The position numbers and the translations under genes were made by a program. Shown one piece after another: positions 34,675 through 45,167 of a DNA stretch of 64,000 bases. The DNA lies in assembly GCA_025351425.1 (NCBI GenBank), contig JANXVY010000058.1:1-64000 (forward strand), written 5' to 3'. Within the stretch, counting starts at the first letter, position 1, and each line of letters opens with the position of its first letter. The notes beneath the pieces were generated by a model. That model was not told the origin of the DNA, made no database searches, and saw only the letters and a program-made list of their open reading frames with translations. The stretch comes from Hyphomicrobium sp. GTDB taxonomy: Bacteria; Pseudomonadota; Alphaproteobacteria; Rhizobiales; Hyphomicrobiaceae.

Positions 34675-35415
34675 GTGCTGATAGCCTTGTTCGCCGATAT
34701 TCATGCCAACAGACCAGCCTTCGAAGCGTGCCTGGCAGCGGCCCGTGCCCAGGGCGCCGCAAGCATCGTCTTGCTTGGCGACTATGTGGGTTATGGCGGC
34801 GATCCTGAATGGTCAGTCGCAACCGTAATGGATCTCGTGGCCCAAGGCGCGGCCGCCGTGCGAGGCAACCATGACAACGCGGTCGGCAATCCTCGCGAGC
34901 AGCTCAACCTCGAAGCCCAAATCGCCATGGAGTGGACCCGCAACAAGCTGGGCACGGCCGAGCGTCAGTTCCTGGCCGCACTCCCGCTGACGCTCAGCGC
35001 CGGCGATTATCTATACGTTCATTCGGAGGCGAGCAATCCCTCCGCCTGGACTTACGTCCGCGACGTGGACGACGCCATCCGCAGCATGAAAGCGACCTCC
35101 GCCCATGTGACCTTCTGCGGCCACATCCATCGTCCGGCTCTCTACTCGATCTCGGTCACCGGCAAGATTACAGCATTTACACCCTCGACCAACGGCCCTG
35201 TGCCGTTACTGCAGGGCCGCCGCTGGCTTGCAGTTCTCGGCTCCGTCGGCCAGCCCCGCGACGGCAATCCGGCCGCAGCCTACGCCCTGTTCGACACCCA
35301 GACCAACATCTTAACCTACTGCCGCGTGCCTTACGACATCGACCAGGCCGCCGGTCAGATCCGAAAAAATGGGCTCCCGGCTTCGCTGGCCGAGCGGCTC
35401 TATGTGGGGAGATAA
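34675..35415 (+). CDS. metallophosphoesterase, calcineurin-like
   Basis: 246 aa from GTG 34675, chosen because GGGGGAG lies just upstream and the family begins ALFADIHAN. The di-metal motifs DIHAN, GDYVGYGG, RGNHD and CGHIHRPA are complete. It is 3 nt upstream of the kinase/UspA gene, so a hydrolase and a Ser/Thr kinase are co-expressed. It could act as the opposing phosphatase or cleave a nucleotide second messenger; both are inference. Confidence 0.88.
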   Translation: MLIALFADIHANRPAFEACLAAARAQGAASIVLLGDYVGYGGDPEWSVATVMDLVAQGAAAVRGNHDNAVGNPREQLNLEAQIAMEWTRNKLGTAERQFLAALPLTLSAGDYLYVHSEASNPSAWTYVRDVDDAIRSMKATSAHVTFCGHIHRPALYSISVTGKITAFTPSTNGPVPLLQGRRWLAVLGSVGQPRDGNPAAAYALFDTQTNILTYCRVPYDIDQAAGQIRKNGLPASLAERLYVGR

Positions 35416-35418
35416 CGC

Positions 35419-36927
35419 GTGGTCAAACCCTCGCTCGACATCGGTGCCATCGTGGATGGTTTTCTGATCGAAGAACGCATCCACGTCGGCGGCATGGCGT
35501 CACTCTGGCGCGTCTCGCGCGCCGATCTGCCATGCCCTGCGCTGATGAAAATCCCCAAGCTCGGCGAAGGCGAAGACCCCGCCGCCATCGTCAGCTTCGA
35601 GATGGAGCAGATGATCCTGCAGCGCTTGTCGGGTGTGCACGTGCCAATGTTCATCGCGGCCGGCGAGTTCGCCGTGCAGCCCTACATTGTGATGGAGTGC
35701 ATCGAGGGCAAGACGCTGCTGGGCCGGCTCCCGGAGCTTCCGCTGCCCTATGCGGAGGTGTTGGAAATCGGCGTAAAAGTCGCAACCGCGCTCGAGGACC
35801 TGCATCGTCAGAACGTCGTGCATCTCGACGTGAAACCGAGCAACATCATGTTCCGCCCAACCGGCGAAGCCGTGATGCTGGACTACGGCCTGTCCCATCA
35901 CGTCCAGTTGCCCGACCTGATGCAGGAGGAGTTCCGCCTACCCTACGGAACTGCGCCCTACATGGCGCCCGAGCAGCTGCTCGGCAACCGCAGCGACCCA
36001 CGAAGCGATATCTTTGCCCTCGGCGTTCTGCTCTATTTCTACTCGACCGGCGTCAGGCCGTTCGGCAAGGCCGAGAGTTTGCGCGGCATGCGCCGCAGGC
36101 TTTGGCGCGACCCTGTTCCGCCCCGCAAGCTGAGGCCGGATTACCCGCCCGCTCTCCAGGAAATCGTGCTGCGCTGCCTGTCGGTCGAGCCGTCGTGGCG
36201 TCACCCGACGGCTGCCCAACTCGCCTTCGACCTCGGCCATCAGGGTCAGGTGAAACTGACGGCCCGTTCCGAACGGCTGGCCAGCGATCCCTGGACAGCA
36301 GTCATACGACGGCGCTTCAACACGGACCTGACGCCGTCGCGCGCAAAGCCCGCGCTTGGAGCGCAGCTCGCTTCAGCGCCCATTCTCGCCGTATCGATTT
36401 CATTGGACGAAGAGTCGGGTCCGTTGAACGACGCCTTGCTCAACATGGCCGGGCGCATCCTCGCAACCTTACCGTCGGCGCGCCTCGCCTGCCTCAATGT
36501 TTTGAAGCAAAGCCGCATCGCGATCGATACGACCCTGGACGACGCTGGCCACAACAAGCACGTCGACCGCATGGTTGCGCTTAAACATTGGGCCCAGCCT
36601 CTGGGTCTCGACGAACAGCGCCTTACGGTGCACGTACTCCAGGAAATCGATCCTGCATCCGCAATCTTGGAATTCGCCCGCGTCAACAGCGTCGACCAGA
36701 TCTTGATCGGCGCGCGCCAGAGCTCATTGAAGCGCAAGCTGCTGGGCAGCGTCTCTGCCCGCGTGGCCGCCGAGGCGGAATGCACCGTCACCATCGTGCG
36801 CGTGGCCCGCCTCGCGGATGCAACCATTTCAGGTCCCCTTGACCAAGAAACAACCGCCGACGCCGACGCTGTCGTGAGCGACGGGACCGTGAACCTGTTC
36901 ACGCGCGGCGCTCCTTCAATCCCGTGA
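35419..36927 (+). CDS. Ser/Thr protein kinase fused to universal stress protein domain
   Basis: 502 aa, GTG start with GGGGAG 8 nt upstream. Kinase (about 10-275): Gly-rich HVGGMASLWRV, Lys in ALMKIPK, catalytic loop VVHLDVKPSN (HLD in place of HRD, typical of non-RD kinases), DYG for DFG, and GTAPYMAPEQ. UspA domain (about 320-470) with the nucleotide-binding IGARQSS...GSVSARV pattern. No TM segment. A cytosolic stress-linked kinase whose UspA part may sense ATP is likely. Coupled to the phosphoesterase before it. Confidence 0.92.
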   Translation: MVKPSLDIGAIVDGFLIEERIHVGGMASLWRVSRADLPCPALMKIPKLGEGEDPAAIVSFEMEQMILQRLSGVHVPMFIAAGEFAVQPYIVMECIEGKTLLGRLPELPLPYAEVLEIGVKVATALEDLHRQNVVHLDVKPSNIMFRPTGEAVMLDYGLSHHVQLPDLMQEEFRLPYGTAPYMAPEQLLGNRSDPRSDIFALGVLLYFYSTGVRPFGKAESLRGMRRRLWRDPVPPRKLRPDYPPALQEIVLRCLSVEPSWRHPTAAQLAFDLGHQGQVKLTARSERLASDPWTAVIRRRFNTDLTPSRAKPALGAQLASAPILAVSISLDEESGPLNDALLNMAGRILATLPSARLACLNVLKQSRIAIDTTLDDAGHNKHVDRMVALKHWAQPLGLDEQRLTVHVLQEIDPASAILEFARVNSVDQILIGARQSSLKRKLLGSVSARVAAEAECTVTIVRVARLADATISGPLDQETTADADAVVSDGTVNLFTRGAPSIP

Positions 36928-36997
36928 CAATTTTTCCGTTTCGGTCATAGTTGGCGCGCTTCTCGAAGCGTCGTGTCGTCGAATGAAGGGGATAATC

Positions 36998-37267
36998 ATG
37001 GCTGAACGCATCGTTGCAAAAAAGCTGCCCTACCGGGTCGAAGTTGAAAAAGGCGAGACGTACCACTGGTGCGCGTGCGGGCTCTCGAAGACCCAGCCGT
37101 TCTGCGATGGCTCCCACGGAGGCACTGGCAATGAGCCCGTGGCCTTCGTCGCGGAAGAATCCGAGATGGTGTTCTTCTGCGGCTGCAAGGCCACTAAGAA
37201 TGAGCCCCTGTGCGACGGCAGCCACGGCGTCGTCGGCGACGTTGGCAGTGTGGTCGAGATGGATTAG
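36998..37267 (+). CDS. CDGSH iron-sulfur protein, two domains
   Basis: 89 aa, start 36998 after GAAGGGG. Two CDGSH motifs, CACGLSKTQPFCDGSH (about 27-42) and CGCKATKNEPLCDGSH (about 64-79), each with three Cys and one His that should bind a [2Fe-2S] cluster. It is probably an electron-transfer or cluster-relay protein. Monocistronic by position. Confidence 0.95.
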   Translation: MAERIVAKKLPYRVEVEKGETYHWCACGLSKTQPFCDGSHGGTGNEPVAFVAEESEMVFFCGCKATKNEPLCDGSHGVVGDVGSVVEMD

Positions 37268-37414
37268 TAGCTCCTGGCGACCTCAAGTCTTTTGTCGGGC
37301 GGCAGGGCGAGGCACTGCGGCATGACGCACCGCGACGCGAGGATCGTCCGCCGCCAGATTGTCCGTGGGGGCCGCGCCGTACCTCAAGCGCGCGCGACCA
37401 GAACAACCCGCCGC

Positions 37415-38293
37415 TCACCCCAGAACCTTGTAGGTCTTGAACCACTTAGTGGTCTGCGCCCAGGCGTCGGTGGCAGCTTCCTGACGGTAGCTTGGCCGGT
37501 AGTCGGCGTGGAAGCCGTGCGGCGCCCCGGGATAGATCCGGAAATCGGCGGTCTTGCCTGCCGCATCCAGCGCCTCTTTCATCGCCATCACCTGGGCAAC
37601 GGGAATGCCCTGGTCCGCCTCCCCATAGAGCCCAAGAACCGGCGCCTTCATTTGGCCGGCAAGCGCGGTCGGGCTGCTGGGCCACAGTACCTTCTGTCCG
37701 TCCGGATCCACCAGCGAGCCGTAGAATGCAACGCCGGCCTTGAGCTCAGGGTTCGATGCCGCATACACCCACACCGTCCGCCCGCCGCGGCAGAAGCCGA
37801 TGATGCCAAGCCGCTGGGTGTCACCGCCCTGCGCCTTGGCCCACGCGACAGTGGCGTCGAGATCGGCGATCAGCTCGGCGTCGGGCTTCGCATTCACGAT
37901 CGGCATCAGCTTGCTAATTTCTGCGATCGCCGGCAGGTCCTGTCCCGAACGGTAGTAGAGGTCTGGCGCGACGGCGAGCGCGCCCAGCTTGGCGAGCCGC
38001 CGGGTTACGTCCTTGATATACTCATGAAGTCCGAAAATCTCCATCGCGACCAGAATGACCGGCGGATTGGCGACCCCCTCGGGCCGCGCGAAATAGGCCG
38101 GCATCTCGCCGACCTTGGCCATCCCTGTGGCGAGCCCGTTGGTGTCGGTCGTGATGACTTCTGCGCGCACATCGCCGGCCGCCAGCGTGTAACCTGCCGC
38201 GGCCGCCGCCGACGCGGTCATGAACCCGCGCCGCGAAACCGGCGAAGCCTTGTTCATCCCGATGATGTCACTTGGCAGGTGATGATCGTCCAT
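37415..38293 (-). CDS. exported dienelactone hydrolase family protein
   Basis: 292 aa from ATG 38293 (GGAG 6 nt upstream). A twin-arginine signal (SRRGFMTASAAAAAGYTLAAG, about 18-38; cleavage near VRAE) directs it to the periplasm through Tat. The alpha/beta hydrolase core has the nucleophile Cys in GFCRGG (about 160), Asp in YGEADQGIP and His in APHGFHADY. The family opens dienelactones in chloroaromatic breakdown, but many members are general carboxymethyl hydrolases. Confidence 0.88.
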   Translation of the reverse strand: MDDHHLPSDIIGMNKASPVSRRGFMTASAAAAAGYTLAAGDVRAEVITTDTNGLATGMAKVGEMPAYFARPEGVANPPVILVAMEIFGLHEYIKDVTRRLAKLGALAVAPDLYYRSGQDLPAIAEISKLMPIVNAKPDAELIADLDATVAWAKAQGGDTQRLGIIGFCRGGRTVWVYAASNPELKAGVAFYGSLVDPDGQKVLWPSSPTALAGQMKAPVLGLYGEADQGIPVAQVMAMKEALDAAGKTADFRIYPGAPHGFHADYRPSYRQEAATDAWAQTTKWFKTYKVLG

Positions 38294-38323
38294 CGGAAAC
38301 TCCATGATGAAGCGTTGAGCCAG

Positions 38324-41305
38324 TTACTCGTCCTTGCCGTGGCAGTGCTTGTACTTCTTGCCCGAGCCGCACGGGCACGGGTTGTTCCGCGCGATCTTGC
38401 CCCACGTCGATGGTTGGTTGGGATCGATGCCGTCGGCCGTGCGGCGCGTCTGGAGCGGTGCGGCCTTTGTCGGACGGTCTGCAACGCGTGCCGAAGCGCC
38501 ACCCGCGAGCGCCCGGTCGACGAGCGCCAGCTCTTCGACGGCTTCTGGCGGCAGCTTCTGATTGTAATAACGCTGATCGAGTTCATCGAGCCCGGTCGAC
38601 GCATCGATATGATGGGCTTCCATCGGCGGCAGTTCTACGGGCTGCAGCGCGGGCTGCTCCTCGCGCGGCGCCAGCGCCACATGCATCAGCTGCCCGGTGG
38701 TGGCTTCGCGCAGACGGCCCAGCATCCCTTCGAACAGCACGAACGCCTCGCTCTTGTACTCGTTGAGCGGATCGCGCTGCCCATAGGCGCGGAACCCGAT
38801 CACCTGGCGTAAATGCTCGAGCGTGACGAGATGTTCCCGCCACAGCCCGTCGAGCGTCTGCAGCAGCACCATTTTCTCGATCTGCCGGTAGACTTCCTGG
38901 CCGATCTCAGCTTCTTTCTGCTTGGCCTTCTCGTCGACCGCAGCGATCAGCCGCTCCTGGATCTGCTCGTCCGCAATGCCTTCCTCGGCTGCCCACGCCG
39001 GGACTGGCACGTCGAGATCGAAGATGCCGTCAACGGCCTCCTTGAGGCCCTTGGCGTCCCACTGCTCAGCATAGGCCTTCTCTGGGATATGCCGCTTAAC
39101 GAGGCCCGCGACCACTTCGTGGCGCAGGTCCTTGACGATCTCGGAAACATCGTCTTCGGCCATGATGTCGAGCCGCTGTTCGAAGATCGCTTTGCGCTGA
39201 TCGTTCATCACGTCGTCGTATTTGAGGATCTGCTTGCGGATGTCGAAGTTGCGCGCCTCGACCTTCTTCTGCGCCATCTCCAGCGACTTGTTCATCCACG
39301 GATGCGTGATCGCTTCGCCTTCCTGAAGTCCCAACGTCTTGAGCACACTATCCATGCGCTCGGACCCGAAAATGCGCATCAGGTCGTCGTCGAGAGCCAG
39401 ATAGAATTTCGAGCGCCCCGGGTCGCCCTGACGGCCCGAACGGCCGCGCAGCTGGTTATCGATCCGGCGGCTTTCATGCCGCTCGGTGGCGAGCACGTAG
39501 AGCCCGCCGGACGTCAGCGCCTCTTCCTTCTTGGCGGCAACTTCGGCCTCGATCTCGGCCTTCTTCTTGGCGATGGCGTCGTCGTCCGGCGGCGTCCCGG
39601 CCTCGCTGACCTCCGCCGCCCAGTCGCGCAACTGCGCATCGACGTTGCCGCCTAGCTGAATGTCGGTGCCGCGGCCCGCCATGTTGGTCGCAATCGTCAC
39701 GCCGCCGGGTTGGCCGGCCTGGGCGACGATGCCGGCCTCCTGCTCGTGGAAGCGTGCGTTCAGCACCTTGTGGGGAATGGGATCGCCGCCGCCCTTCGCC
39801 TTGCCGAGCGAAATCAGGTATTCGCCCATGTCGACGAACTGGGCCTTGAGGTCGTCCTGCTTGCCACTCTTGATGGTTTCGGCTTGGGCCAGCAGCGTCT
39901 TGCCGATGCCTTCGATGAAATTGCGGTCCTTCAGCAGCTCCGACAGTTGCTCCGATTTTTCAATCGAGGTCGTACCGACGAGGATCGGCTGCTTGCGGCG
40001 GTAACAGTCGGCGATCGTCTGCACGATAGCCGCGTATTTCTCTTTCTGCGTCCGATAGATTTCGTCGTCGTCGTCCGTGCGCGACACCGGCCGGTTTGTC
40101 GGGATCTCGACGACCTCCAGCCCATAGATGTCCATGAACTCGTTAGCTTCGGTCGAAGCTGTCCCGGTCATGCCGGCGAGCTTGTCATAGAGCCGGAAAT
40201 AGTTCTGAAACGTGATTGACGCCAGCGTCTGGTTTTCCGGCTTGATCTCGACGCGTTCCTTGGCTTCCAGCGCCTGGTGAAGGCCTTCCGAATAGCGCCG
40301 GCCAGGCATCATGCGGCCCGTAAACTCGTCGATAATGACAACTTCGCCGTTCTTGACAATGTAGTCTTTGTCGAGCTGGAACAGCTTGTGCGCCTTCAGC
40401 GCCTGGTTGACGTGATGCACGTACGTCACGTTTTCGATATCGTAGAGCGACCCGGTCATGACGCTGAGCTCTTGCAGCTTGGCCTCCATCCGCTCGTTGC
40501 CCTCTTCGGTCAGCGATACTGAGCGCTGCTTTTCGTCGAGCTCGAAATCTTCTGGCTGAAGCGCCGGCATCAGCGCATCGATCGATTGATACAGCTCTGC
40601 CCTGTCTTCCAGTGGCCCAGAGATAATGAGCGGTGTGCGCGCCTCGTCGATCAGGATGCTGTCGACCTCGTCTACGATGGCATAGGCATGGCCACGCTGG
40701 ACCATCTCGTCTTTGCTCATCTTCATATTGTCGCGCAAATAGTCGAAGCCGAGTTCGTTGTTGGTGGCGTATGTCACGTCGCGCGAATACTGTTCCTTGC
40801 GCTCTTCGTCGCTCAAATCGTGAACGATCACGCCTACGGTCAGCCCCAGGAACTTATAGACCTTGCCCATCCACTCGCTGTCGCGCCGCGCGAGATAGTC
40901 GTTGACGGTGACAACGTGCACGCCAGTGCCGGCCAGCGCATTGAGATAAACGGGCGCCGTCGCGACGAGGGTCTTGCCTTCGCCCGTCTTCATTTCGGCG
41001 ATCTTGCCCTGATGGAGTACCGAGCCGCCGATCAACTGCACATCGAAATGGCGCTGTCCGAGCGCGCGCTTGGCGGCTTCGCGCACGGTCGCGAACGCGG
41101 GCACCAGCAGTTCGTCCAGCGTCGCCTCGCCGTCTGCCAGCTGCTTGCGGAACATATCGGTGCGCGCCCGCAACTGCTCGTCGGTGAGCGCTGCGATTTC
41201 CGGCTCGAGCGCGTTGATCGCGTCGATCTTGGGCCGGAACGATTTGATCAGGCGATCATTGGAAGAGCCAAAGATTTTTGCAGCAAGCGCGCCGAACGAC
41301 AGCAT
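38324..41305 (-). CDS. secA: preprotein translocase ATPase SecA
   Basis: 993 aa, longer than E. coli SecA. Walker A GEGKTLV (about 104), [19 protein letters not shown], peptide-crosslinking domain, second nucleotide fold with [14 protein letters not shown] and [12 protein letters not shown], helical scaffold and wing domains, and a C-terminal SEC-C zinc site ([16 protein letters not shown]) that binds SecB. It drives post-translational export. Divergent from a periplasmic PPIase gene, a common Rhizobiales pairing. Confidence 0.98.
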   Translation of the reverse strand: MLSFGALAAKIFGSSNDRLIKSFRPKIDAINALEPEIAALTDEQLRARTDMFRKQLADGEATLDELLVPAFATVREAAKRALGQRHFDVQLIGGSVLHQGKIAEMKTGEGKTLVATAPVYLNALAGTGVHVVTVNDYLARRDSEWMGKVYKFLGLTVGVIVHDLSDEERKEQYSRDVTYATNNELGFDYLRDNMKMSKDEMVQRGHAYAIVDEVDSILIDEARTPLIISGPLEDRAELYQSIDALMPALQPEDFELDEKQRSVSLTEEGNERMEAKLQELSVMTGSLYDIENVTYVHHVNQALKAHKLFQLDKDYIVKNGEVVIIDEFTGRMMPGRRYSEGLHQALEAKERVEIKPENQTLASITFQNYFRLYDKLAGMTGTASTEANEFMDIYGLEVVEIPTNRPVSRTDDDDEIYRTQKEKYAAIVQTIADCYRRKQPILVGTTSIEKSEQLSELLKDRNFIEGIGKTLLAQAETIKSGKQDDLKAQFVDMGEYLISLGKAKGGGDPIPHKVLNARFHEQEAGIVAQAGQPGGVTIATNMAGRGTDIQLGGNVDAQLRDWAAEVSEAGTPPDDDAIAKKKAEIEAEVAAKKEEALTSGGLYVLATERHESRRIDNQLRGRSGRQGDPGRSKFYLALDDDLMRIFGSERMDSVLKTLGLQEGEAITHPWMNKSLEMAQKKVEARNFDIRKQILKYDDVMNDQRKAIFEQRLDIMAEDDVSEIVKDLRHEVVAGLVKRHIPEKAYAEQWDAKGLKEAVDGIFDLDVPVPAWAAEEGIADEQIQERLIAAVDEKAKQKEAEIGQEVYRQIEKMVLLQTLDGLWREHLVTLEHLRQVIGFRAYGQRDPLNEYKSEAFVLFEGMLGRLREATTGQLMHVALAPREEQPALQPVELPPMEAHHIDASTGLDELDQRYYNQKLPPEAVEELALVDRALAGGASARVADRPTKAAPLQTRRTADGIDPNQPSTWGKIARNNPCPCGSGKKYKHCHGKDE

Positions 41306-41683
41306 TCCCGGGTCTTCCTTGATTGAGCAGCCAGACTTCTGCGCCTATTGCCCGGACGCGGACTGGCCGCTCCAGGCAAACGGCATGTTGTGCCAGCTTC
41401 AAGCAGGCAGCCACTGCCCACTTGTGTTTCGACGGCAGAGATAGTGACGCCCCATGTGGATTGTCAACGACGCTGCGCTGGCTTGGAGTCGCAGCGGCGC
41501 CAGAAAGCCTGTCATCAAGGCCTGCCATGAACCCACAACCTCTCCCAATCTTAACTTGGCACGCAGCCAGCCGACCTTTAGGAGAACCGCCAATGCATCA
41601 TGGTCAGGGGCGCCCTTCGCCTCCGGCTGCGCCAACGAGACTGGTTCGTTACTATCCGTATCTGAAAGCACAAGGAATCCGCC
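41306..41683. other. 378-bp divergent region between secA and the PPIase gene
   Basis: Should hold both promoters. Short open frames exist on both strands (41399-41671 minus, 41454-41687 plus), but they lack ribosome sites and recognisable sequence. An AGGAG followed by ATG at 41592 opens a frame running into the PPIase gene out of phase; I regard it as chance. Confidence 0.45.
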
Positions 41684-42631
41684 GTGAGATCACACCAAAC
41701 CCTGTCGTCGCTTGCGCTGAGCATCGCCCTGCTTGCCGCTCCTGTCGCGGCTTTCGCACAAGACAAGGTCATGGCGACCGTCGATGGCAAGTCCATCACG
41801 GAAGGCGACATGAAGCTCGCCGAATTCGAGATCGGCGGCGACCTCGGCAATTTGCCGCCCGCCACAAAGCGCCGCGTGCTGGTCGAATATATGATTGAAA
41901 ATCAGTTGTTTGCCGATGCTGCGGAAAAGGACAAGCTGTCCGCCGGCCCGGCTTTTGAACAGCGACTTGCCTATTGGCGCCGCCGCGCCCTGCGCGACAC
42001 CTACTTCGACAAGGCCGTGAAGGGTGACGTAAGCGACGGCGTCGCCAAGGCCTTCTACGAAGATCAGGTCAAGGCGATGAAGCCGGAGGAAGAGGTCCAG
42101 GCCCGCCACATCCTGGTCGATACCGAGGAAAAAGCGAAGGAACTCGCCGAAAAAATCGCCAAGGGCGAGGATTTCGCAAAGCTTGCCAAGGAAAATTCAA
42201 AGGATCCAGGCTCCAAGGACGATGGCGGCATGTTGGCCTTCTTCGGCCGCGGCCAAATGGTCCCCCAGTTCGAGGAAGCTGCCTACCGCCTGAAGAAGGG
42301 CGAGGTTTCTGCCCCGGTCAAGAGCCAGTTCGGCTTCCACTTGATCAAGCTCGAAGATCGCCGCGACAAGAAGTTGCCGACTTTTGAAGAGGTCAAGGAC
42401 CGCATCGTCAACTCGATGATCCAGAAGAAGGCGCAGGAAGTCGCGAATACTCTGCGCACGGCTGCCAAGATCGAATACATCGACCCGGAAGTGAAAAAGC
42501 TCGCCGAAGAGCAGGACAAAGCTCAAGCCGAGCAGAAGAAGGCTATGGAAGCTCAGATCAAGGCCCAGATCGAGAAGATGGAAAAAGAAGGCAAGACGCC
42601 TCCTGTTGTTCCCGGCGCCGAGAAGAAATAA
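41684..42631 (+). CDS. periplasmic peptidyl-prolyl cis-trans isomerase, parvulin type
   Basis: 315 aa, GTG start with AAGGA 7 nt upstream. Signal peptide 1-26 (ending AFAQ). N-terminal SurA/PrsA-like helical part, then the parvulin domain (about 138-230): ARHILVDTEEKA, DPGSKDDGGMLAFFGRGQMVPQFEEAA and FGFHLIKLEDRR. A Lys/Glu/Gln-rich tail, likely coiled coil, ends the protein. It helps fold exported proteins, consistent with its position beside secA. A strong terminator follows. Confidence 0.93.
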   Translation: MRSHQTLSSLALSIALLAAPVAAFAQDKVMATVDGKSITEGDMKLAEFEIGGDLGNLPPATKRRVLVEYMIENQLFADAAEKDKLSAGPAFEQRLAYWRRRALRDTYFDKAVKGDVSDGVAKAFYEDQVKAMKPEEEVQARHILVDTEEKAKELAEKIAKGEDFAKLAKENSKDPGSKDDGGMLAFFGRGQMVPQFEEAAYRLKKGEVSAPVKSQFGFHLIKLEDRRDKKLPTFEEVKDRIVNSMIQKKAQEVANTLRTAAKIEYIDPEVKKLAEEQDKAQAEQKKAMEAQIKAQIEKMEKEGKTPPVVPGAEKK

Positions 42632-42653
42632 TTCGTCGCCGCATCGGGATTTT

Positions 42654-42690
42654 GCAAAGGGCCGCTTGCCACCAGCGGCCCTTTGCTTTT
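42654..42690 (+). terminator. terminator after the PPIase gene
   Basis: 13-bp perfect stem (GCAAAGGGCCGCT 42654-42666, AGCGGCCCTTTGC 42674-42686), 7-nt loop, then TTTT. Confidence 0.9.
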
Positions 42691-42880
42691 GAAACAGCGC
42701 TAGCTGCACCCGACTTCGCTTCGCGAATAGGTATACTGCCCTGCAACCTGCTTGAGGGCTGCCCCACCAACTCCCGTCATTTTGGGACGCCAAAAATGAA
42801 TGGGAAGCCTGGAGGGCCGTGCCCCCCGCGGGGCGCTAGGCTGTCCCTGCCGCGCAGCGGTGATTGTCCAGGATTTGTCC

Positions 42881-44134
42881 ATGGTATCGACGACCAAACC
42901 CTCGCCCTTTGCCCCCACGGTCTACGCCAAGCTCCCGCCCTTAGAAGGCGTGCGCTTTGCCACCGCAGAGGCTGGCATCAAATACCAAAACCGCACCGAC
43001 CTCCTGCTGGCCGTAATGGATGAAGGCACTGTTGCCGCGGGCGTCCTGACGCAGTCCAAAACCTGTTCGGCCCCCGTCCTCCAGTGCCGCGCGAGCTTGG
43101 CGGCCCAAACCGGCGCGCGCGCCGTCGTGGTGAATTCGGGCAACGCTAACGCCTTCACCGGCAAGCGCGGCAAAGATGCCGTCGACCTGACGGTGGACTA
43201 TGCCTTGGCGGCAACCGGTTCGGCGGATCGTAACGGGGTCTATGTCGCCTCGACGGGCGTGATCGGCGAGCCGCTGGACGCGTCGAAATTTGCGGGTCTG
43301 CTAACGGGCATGGCCAACTCCGCCGTCGCCGACGGCTTCGCCGCCGCCGCCCGCGCGATCATGACAACTGACACGTACCCCAAGCTCGCGACCCGCACTG
43401 CCGATGTGGGCGGCGTAACCGTCACTCTGAACGGCTTCTGCAAAGGCGCCGGCATGATCGCGCCCGACATGGCGACCATGCTGTGTTTCATGTTCACGGA
43501 CGCGTGCGTTGATCAGCCCGTGCTACAGCAGCTCGTGTCCCGTCACGCCGAAACGACGTTCAACTGCATGACCGTCGATGGCGACACCTCGACCAGCGAC
43601 ACGTGTCTGCTGTTTGCAACCGGCGCCGCCGCCAAGCGTGGCCAAACGCCAGTGACGGACCCAGCCGACCGGCGTCTTGCGGCCTTCGATGCAGCCCTCC
43701 ACGATCTGATGCGCGATCTCGCGATCCAGGTTGCGCGCGACGGCGAGGGGCTGACCAAGTTCGTCACCTTCGAGGTTACGGGCGCCGAGAGCTGGCGCGC
43801 CGGCCGCGCCATTGCGCTGTCCTGCGCCAACTCCCCGATCCTGAAAACGGCCATCGCCGGCGAAGACCCAAACTGGGGCCGCGTGGTGATGGCGGTCGGA
43901 AAATCCGGCGAGGCCGCCGATCGCGACAAGCTCTCGATCTGGTTCGGCCCGCATATCGTCGCCCGCAATGGGGAGCGCGCCGCCGAACACCTCGAAGACA
44001 CAGCCGCCGACTACATGAAAAACGCCGAGATCGTCATCCGCATCGACGTGGGCGTTGGGACCAGTTCTGCCACCGTCTGGACCTGCGATCTCACCCACGA
44101 CTATGTCTCCATCAACGCCGATTATCGAAGCTAG
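42881..44134 (+). CDS. argJ: bifunctional ornithine acetyltransferase/N-acetylglutamate synthase
   Basis: 417 aa from ATG 42881 (AGGA 8 nt upstream). The autocleavage site is in [13 protein letters not shown] (about 185), where Thr becomes the N-terminal nucleophile of the beta chain. [10 protein letters not shown] and the C-terminal [15 protein letters not shown] are conserved. It recycles the acetyl group in arginine synthesis. Followed by mutT, with a palindromic repeat starting at its stop codon. Confidence 0.96.
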   Translation: MVSTTKPSPFAPTVYAKLPPLEGVRFATAEAGIKYQNRTDLLLAVMDEGTVAAGVLTQSKTCSAPVLQCRASLAAQTGARAVVVNSGNANAFTGKRGKDAVDLTVDYALAATGSADRNGVYVASTGVIGEPLDASKFAGLLTGMANSAVADGFAAAARAIMTTDTYPKLATRTADVGGVTVTLNGFCKGAGMIAPDMATMLCFMFTDACVDQPVLQQLVSRHAETTFNCMTVDGDTSTSDTCLLFATGAAAKRGQTPVTDPADRRLAAFDAALHDLMRDLAIQVARDGEGLTKFVTFEVTGAESWRAGRAIALSCANSPILKTAIAGEDPNWGRVVMAVGKSGEAADRDKLSIWFGPHIVARNGERAAEHLEDTAADYMKNAEIVIRIDVGVGTSSATVWTCDLTHDYVSINADYRS

Positions 44135-44264
44135 AGCATTTTCCGACGAAGTGGATGCCGGTTCGTCGTCGACGGCGAAGCCTCGCTCCATGAAGATGAA
44201 ATTGCGACCAAATCAAAAACCTAGAGTGCGCATCCGATTCCGTAGGATCGGAAAGCGCTCTAGG
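44131..44264 (+). repeat. rhizobial-type palindromic intergenic repeat, copy 2
   Basis: Starts CTAGAGCATTTTCCGACGAA, whose TAG is the argJ stop, then GTGGATGCCGGTTCG, and later GGATCGGAAAGCGCTCTAGG, which pairs with an upstream CCGATTCCGTAGG-like arm. This is a longer, mosaic copy of the family at 4640 and 55697. It separates argJ from mutT. Confidence 0.7.
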
Positions 44265-44294
44265 CGCTGCGCGACCTCCTCCCAAAGGGCTGTT

Positions 44295-44702
44295 ATGTCA
44301 CTCCCCATTGTCCTCGTTGCAGCCGTAGCCCTTGTTGATGTGGATAACCGGGTTCTGATTGCGCAACGCCCGCCGGGCAAATCCATGGCAGGTCTATGGG
44401 AATTTCCGGGCGGCAAGGTCGAGCCGGGCGAAACGCCTGAAGCCGCACTCCGCCGCGAACTGGCCGAGGAGTTGTCTATCGACGTGTGCGAAAAATGCCT
44501 AGCGCCGTTCACTTTTGCGAGCCACGCTTACGGCAGCTTCCATCTCCTTATGCCGCTCTATTTGTGCCGGCAGTGGGACGGCGAGATAGCGCCGCGCGAG
44601 GGCCAGCAAATCGCTTGGGTGCGAGCTGCCAAGCTGGCGCAATATCCCATGCCGCCCGCCGACCTGCCGATCATTCCCTGGCTGCGAGACCTTCTTGTGT
44701 AG
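44295..44702 (+). CDS. mutT: 8-oxo-dGTP diphosphatase, MutT type
   Basis: 135 aa. The complete Nudix box begins [20 protein letters not shown] and runs to about residue 60. N-terminal [16 protein letters not shown] and FPGG are typical of MutT. It removes oxidised nucleotides before they enter DNA. Same strand as argJ, a common order in this group. Confidence 0.92.
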   Translation: MSLPIVLVAAVALVDVDNRVLIAQRPPGKSMAGLWEFPGGKVEPGETPEAALRRELAEELSIDVCEKCLAPFTFASHAYGSFHLLMPLYLCRQWDGEIAPREGQQIAWVRAAKLAQYPMPPADLPIIPWLRDLLV

Positions 44703-44729
44703 CTGTTTTGTTTCTGCTACGTTTTAATC

Positions 44730-45116
44730 ATGATAGCTGTATCCACCACCATTCGGAGTCAACAGCGTGCGGCTCGCCGGGCGAGCTACTGGCTTGGCCA
44801 TTGGGCCGAATGGCTGGCGAGCGTCGTCCTGATGCTCAAAGGCTATCGCATTCTGGCGCGGCGCTGCAAGACGCCACTCGGTGAAATCGATCTGATTGCG
44901 GTGCGCGGCGGCATATTGGTGTTCGTCGAAGTAAAGGCGCGCGCAACGCTGGAAGAGGCCCACGCGTCCATCACGCGTCGTCAAAGCAAGCGGCTGCGCA
45001 GCGCAGCCGGCCTGTGGCTCGGTCGCCGCTCGCGCTATCACGGCTTCGAACAGCGGTTTGACGCCCTTTATATTATTGCGGGATTTTGGCCCCATCATGT
45101 GCCTGCGGGCGCGTGA
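44730..45116 (+). CDS. YraN/UPF0102 family protein
   Basis: 128 aa with the PD-(D/E)xK nuclease-like core GEIDLIAVRGGILVFVEVKAR (Glu-Asp and Glu-x-Lys, about 50-70) and the upstream GHWAEWLA helix. Members resemble Holliday-junction resolvases, but their function is unproven. It is followed by gshB; in relatives comM normally comes next. Confidence 0.9.
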   Translation: MIAVSTTIRSQQRAARRASYWLGHWAEWLASVVLMLKGYRILARRCKTPLGEIDLIAVRGGILVFVEVKARATLEEAHASITRRQSKRLRSAAGLWLGRRSRYHGFEQRFDALYIIAGFWPHHVPAGA

Positions 45117-45167
45117 TGGTTCGTGCTAGAGGGATGCGACGAACCCTTTCCGGAGCCAGCTGACCCG

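Noticed and set aside
34932-36584. 550-aa open frame overlapping the phosphoesterase and kinase genes
   Set aside because: Out-of-frame Arg/Pro-rich shadow of two clear genes.
41399-41687. Small open frames between secA and the PPIase gene
   Set aside because: No ribosome sites, and each overlaps the other on the opposite strand; no recognisable sequence.
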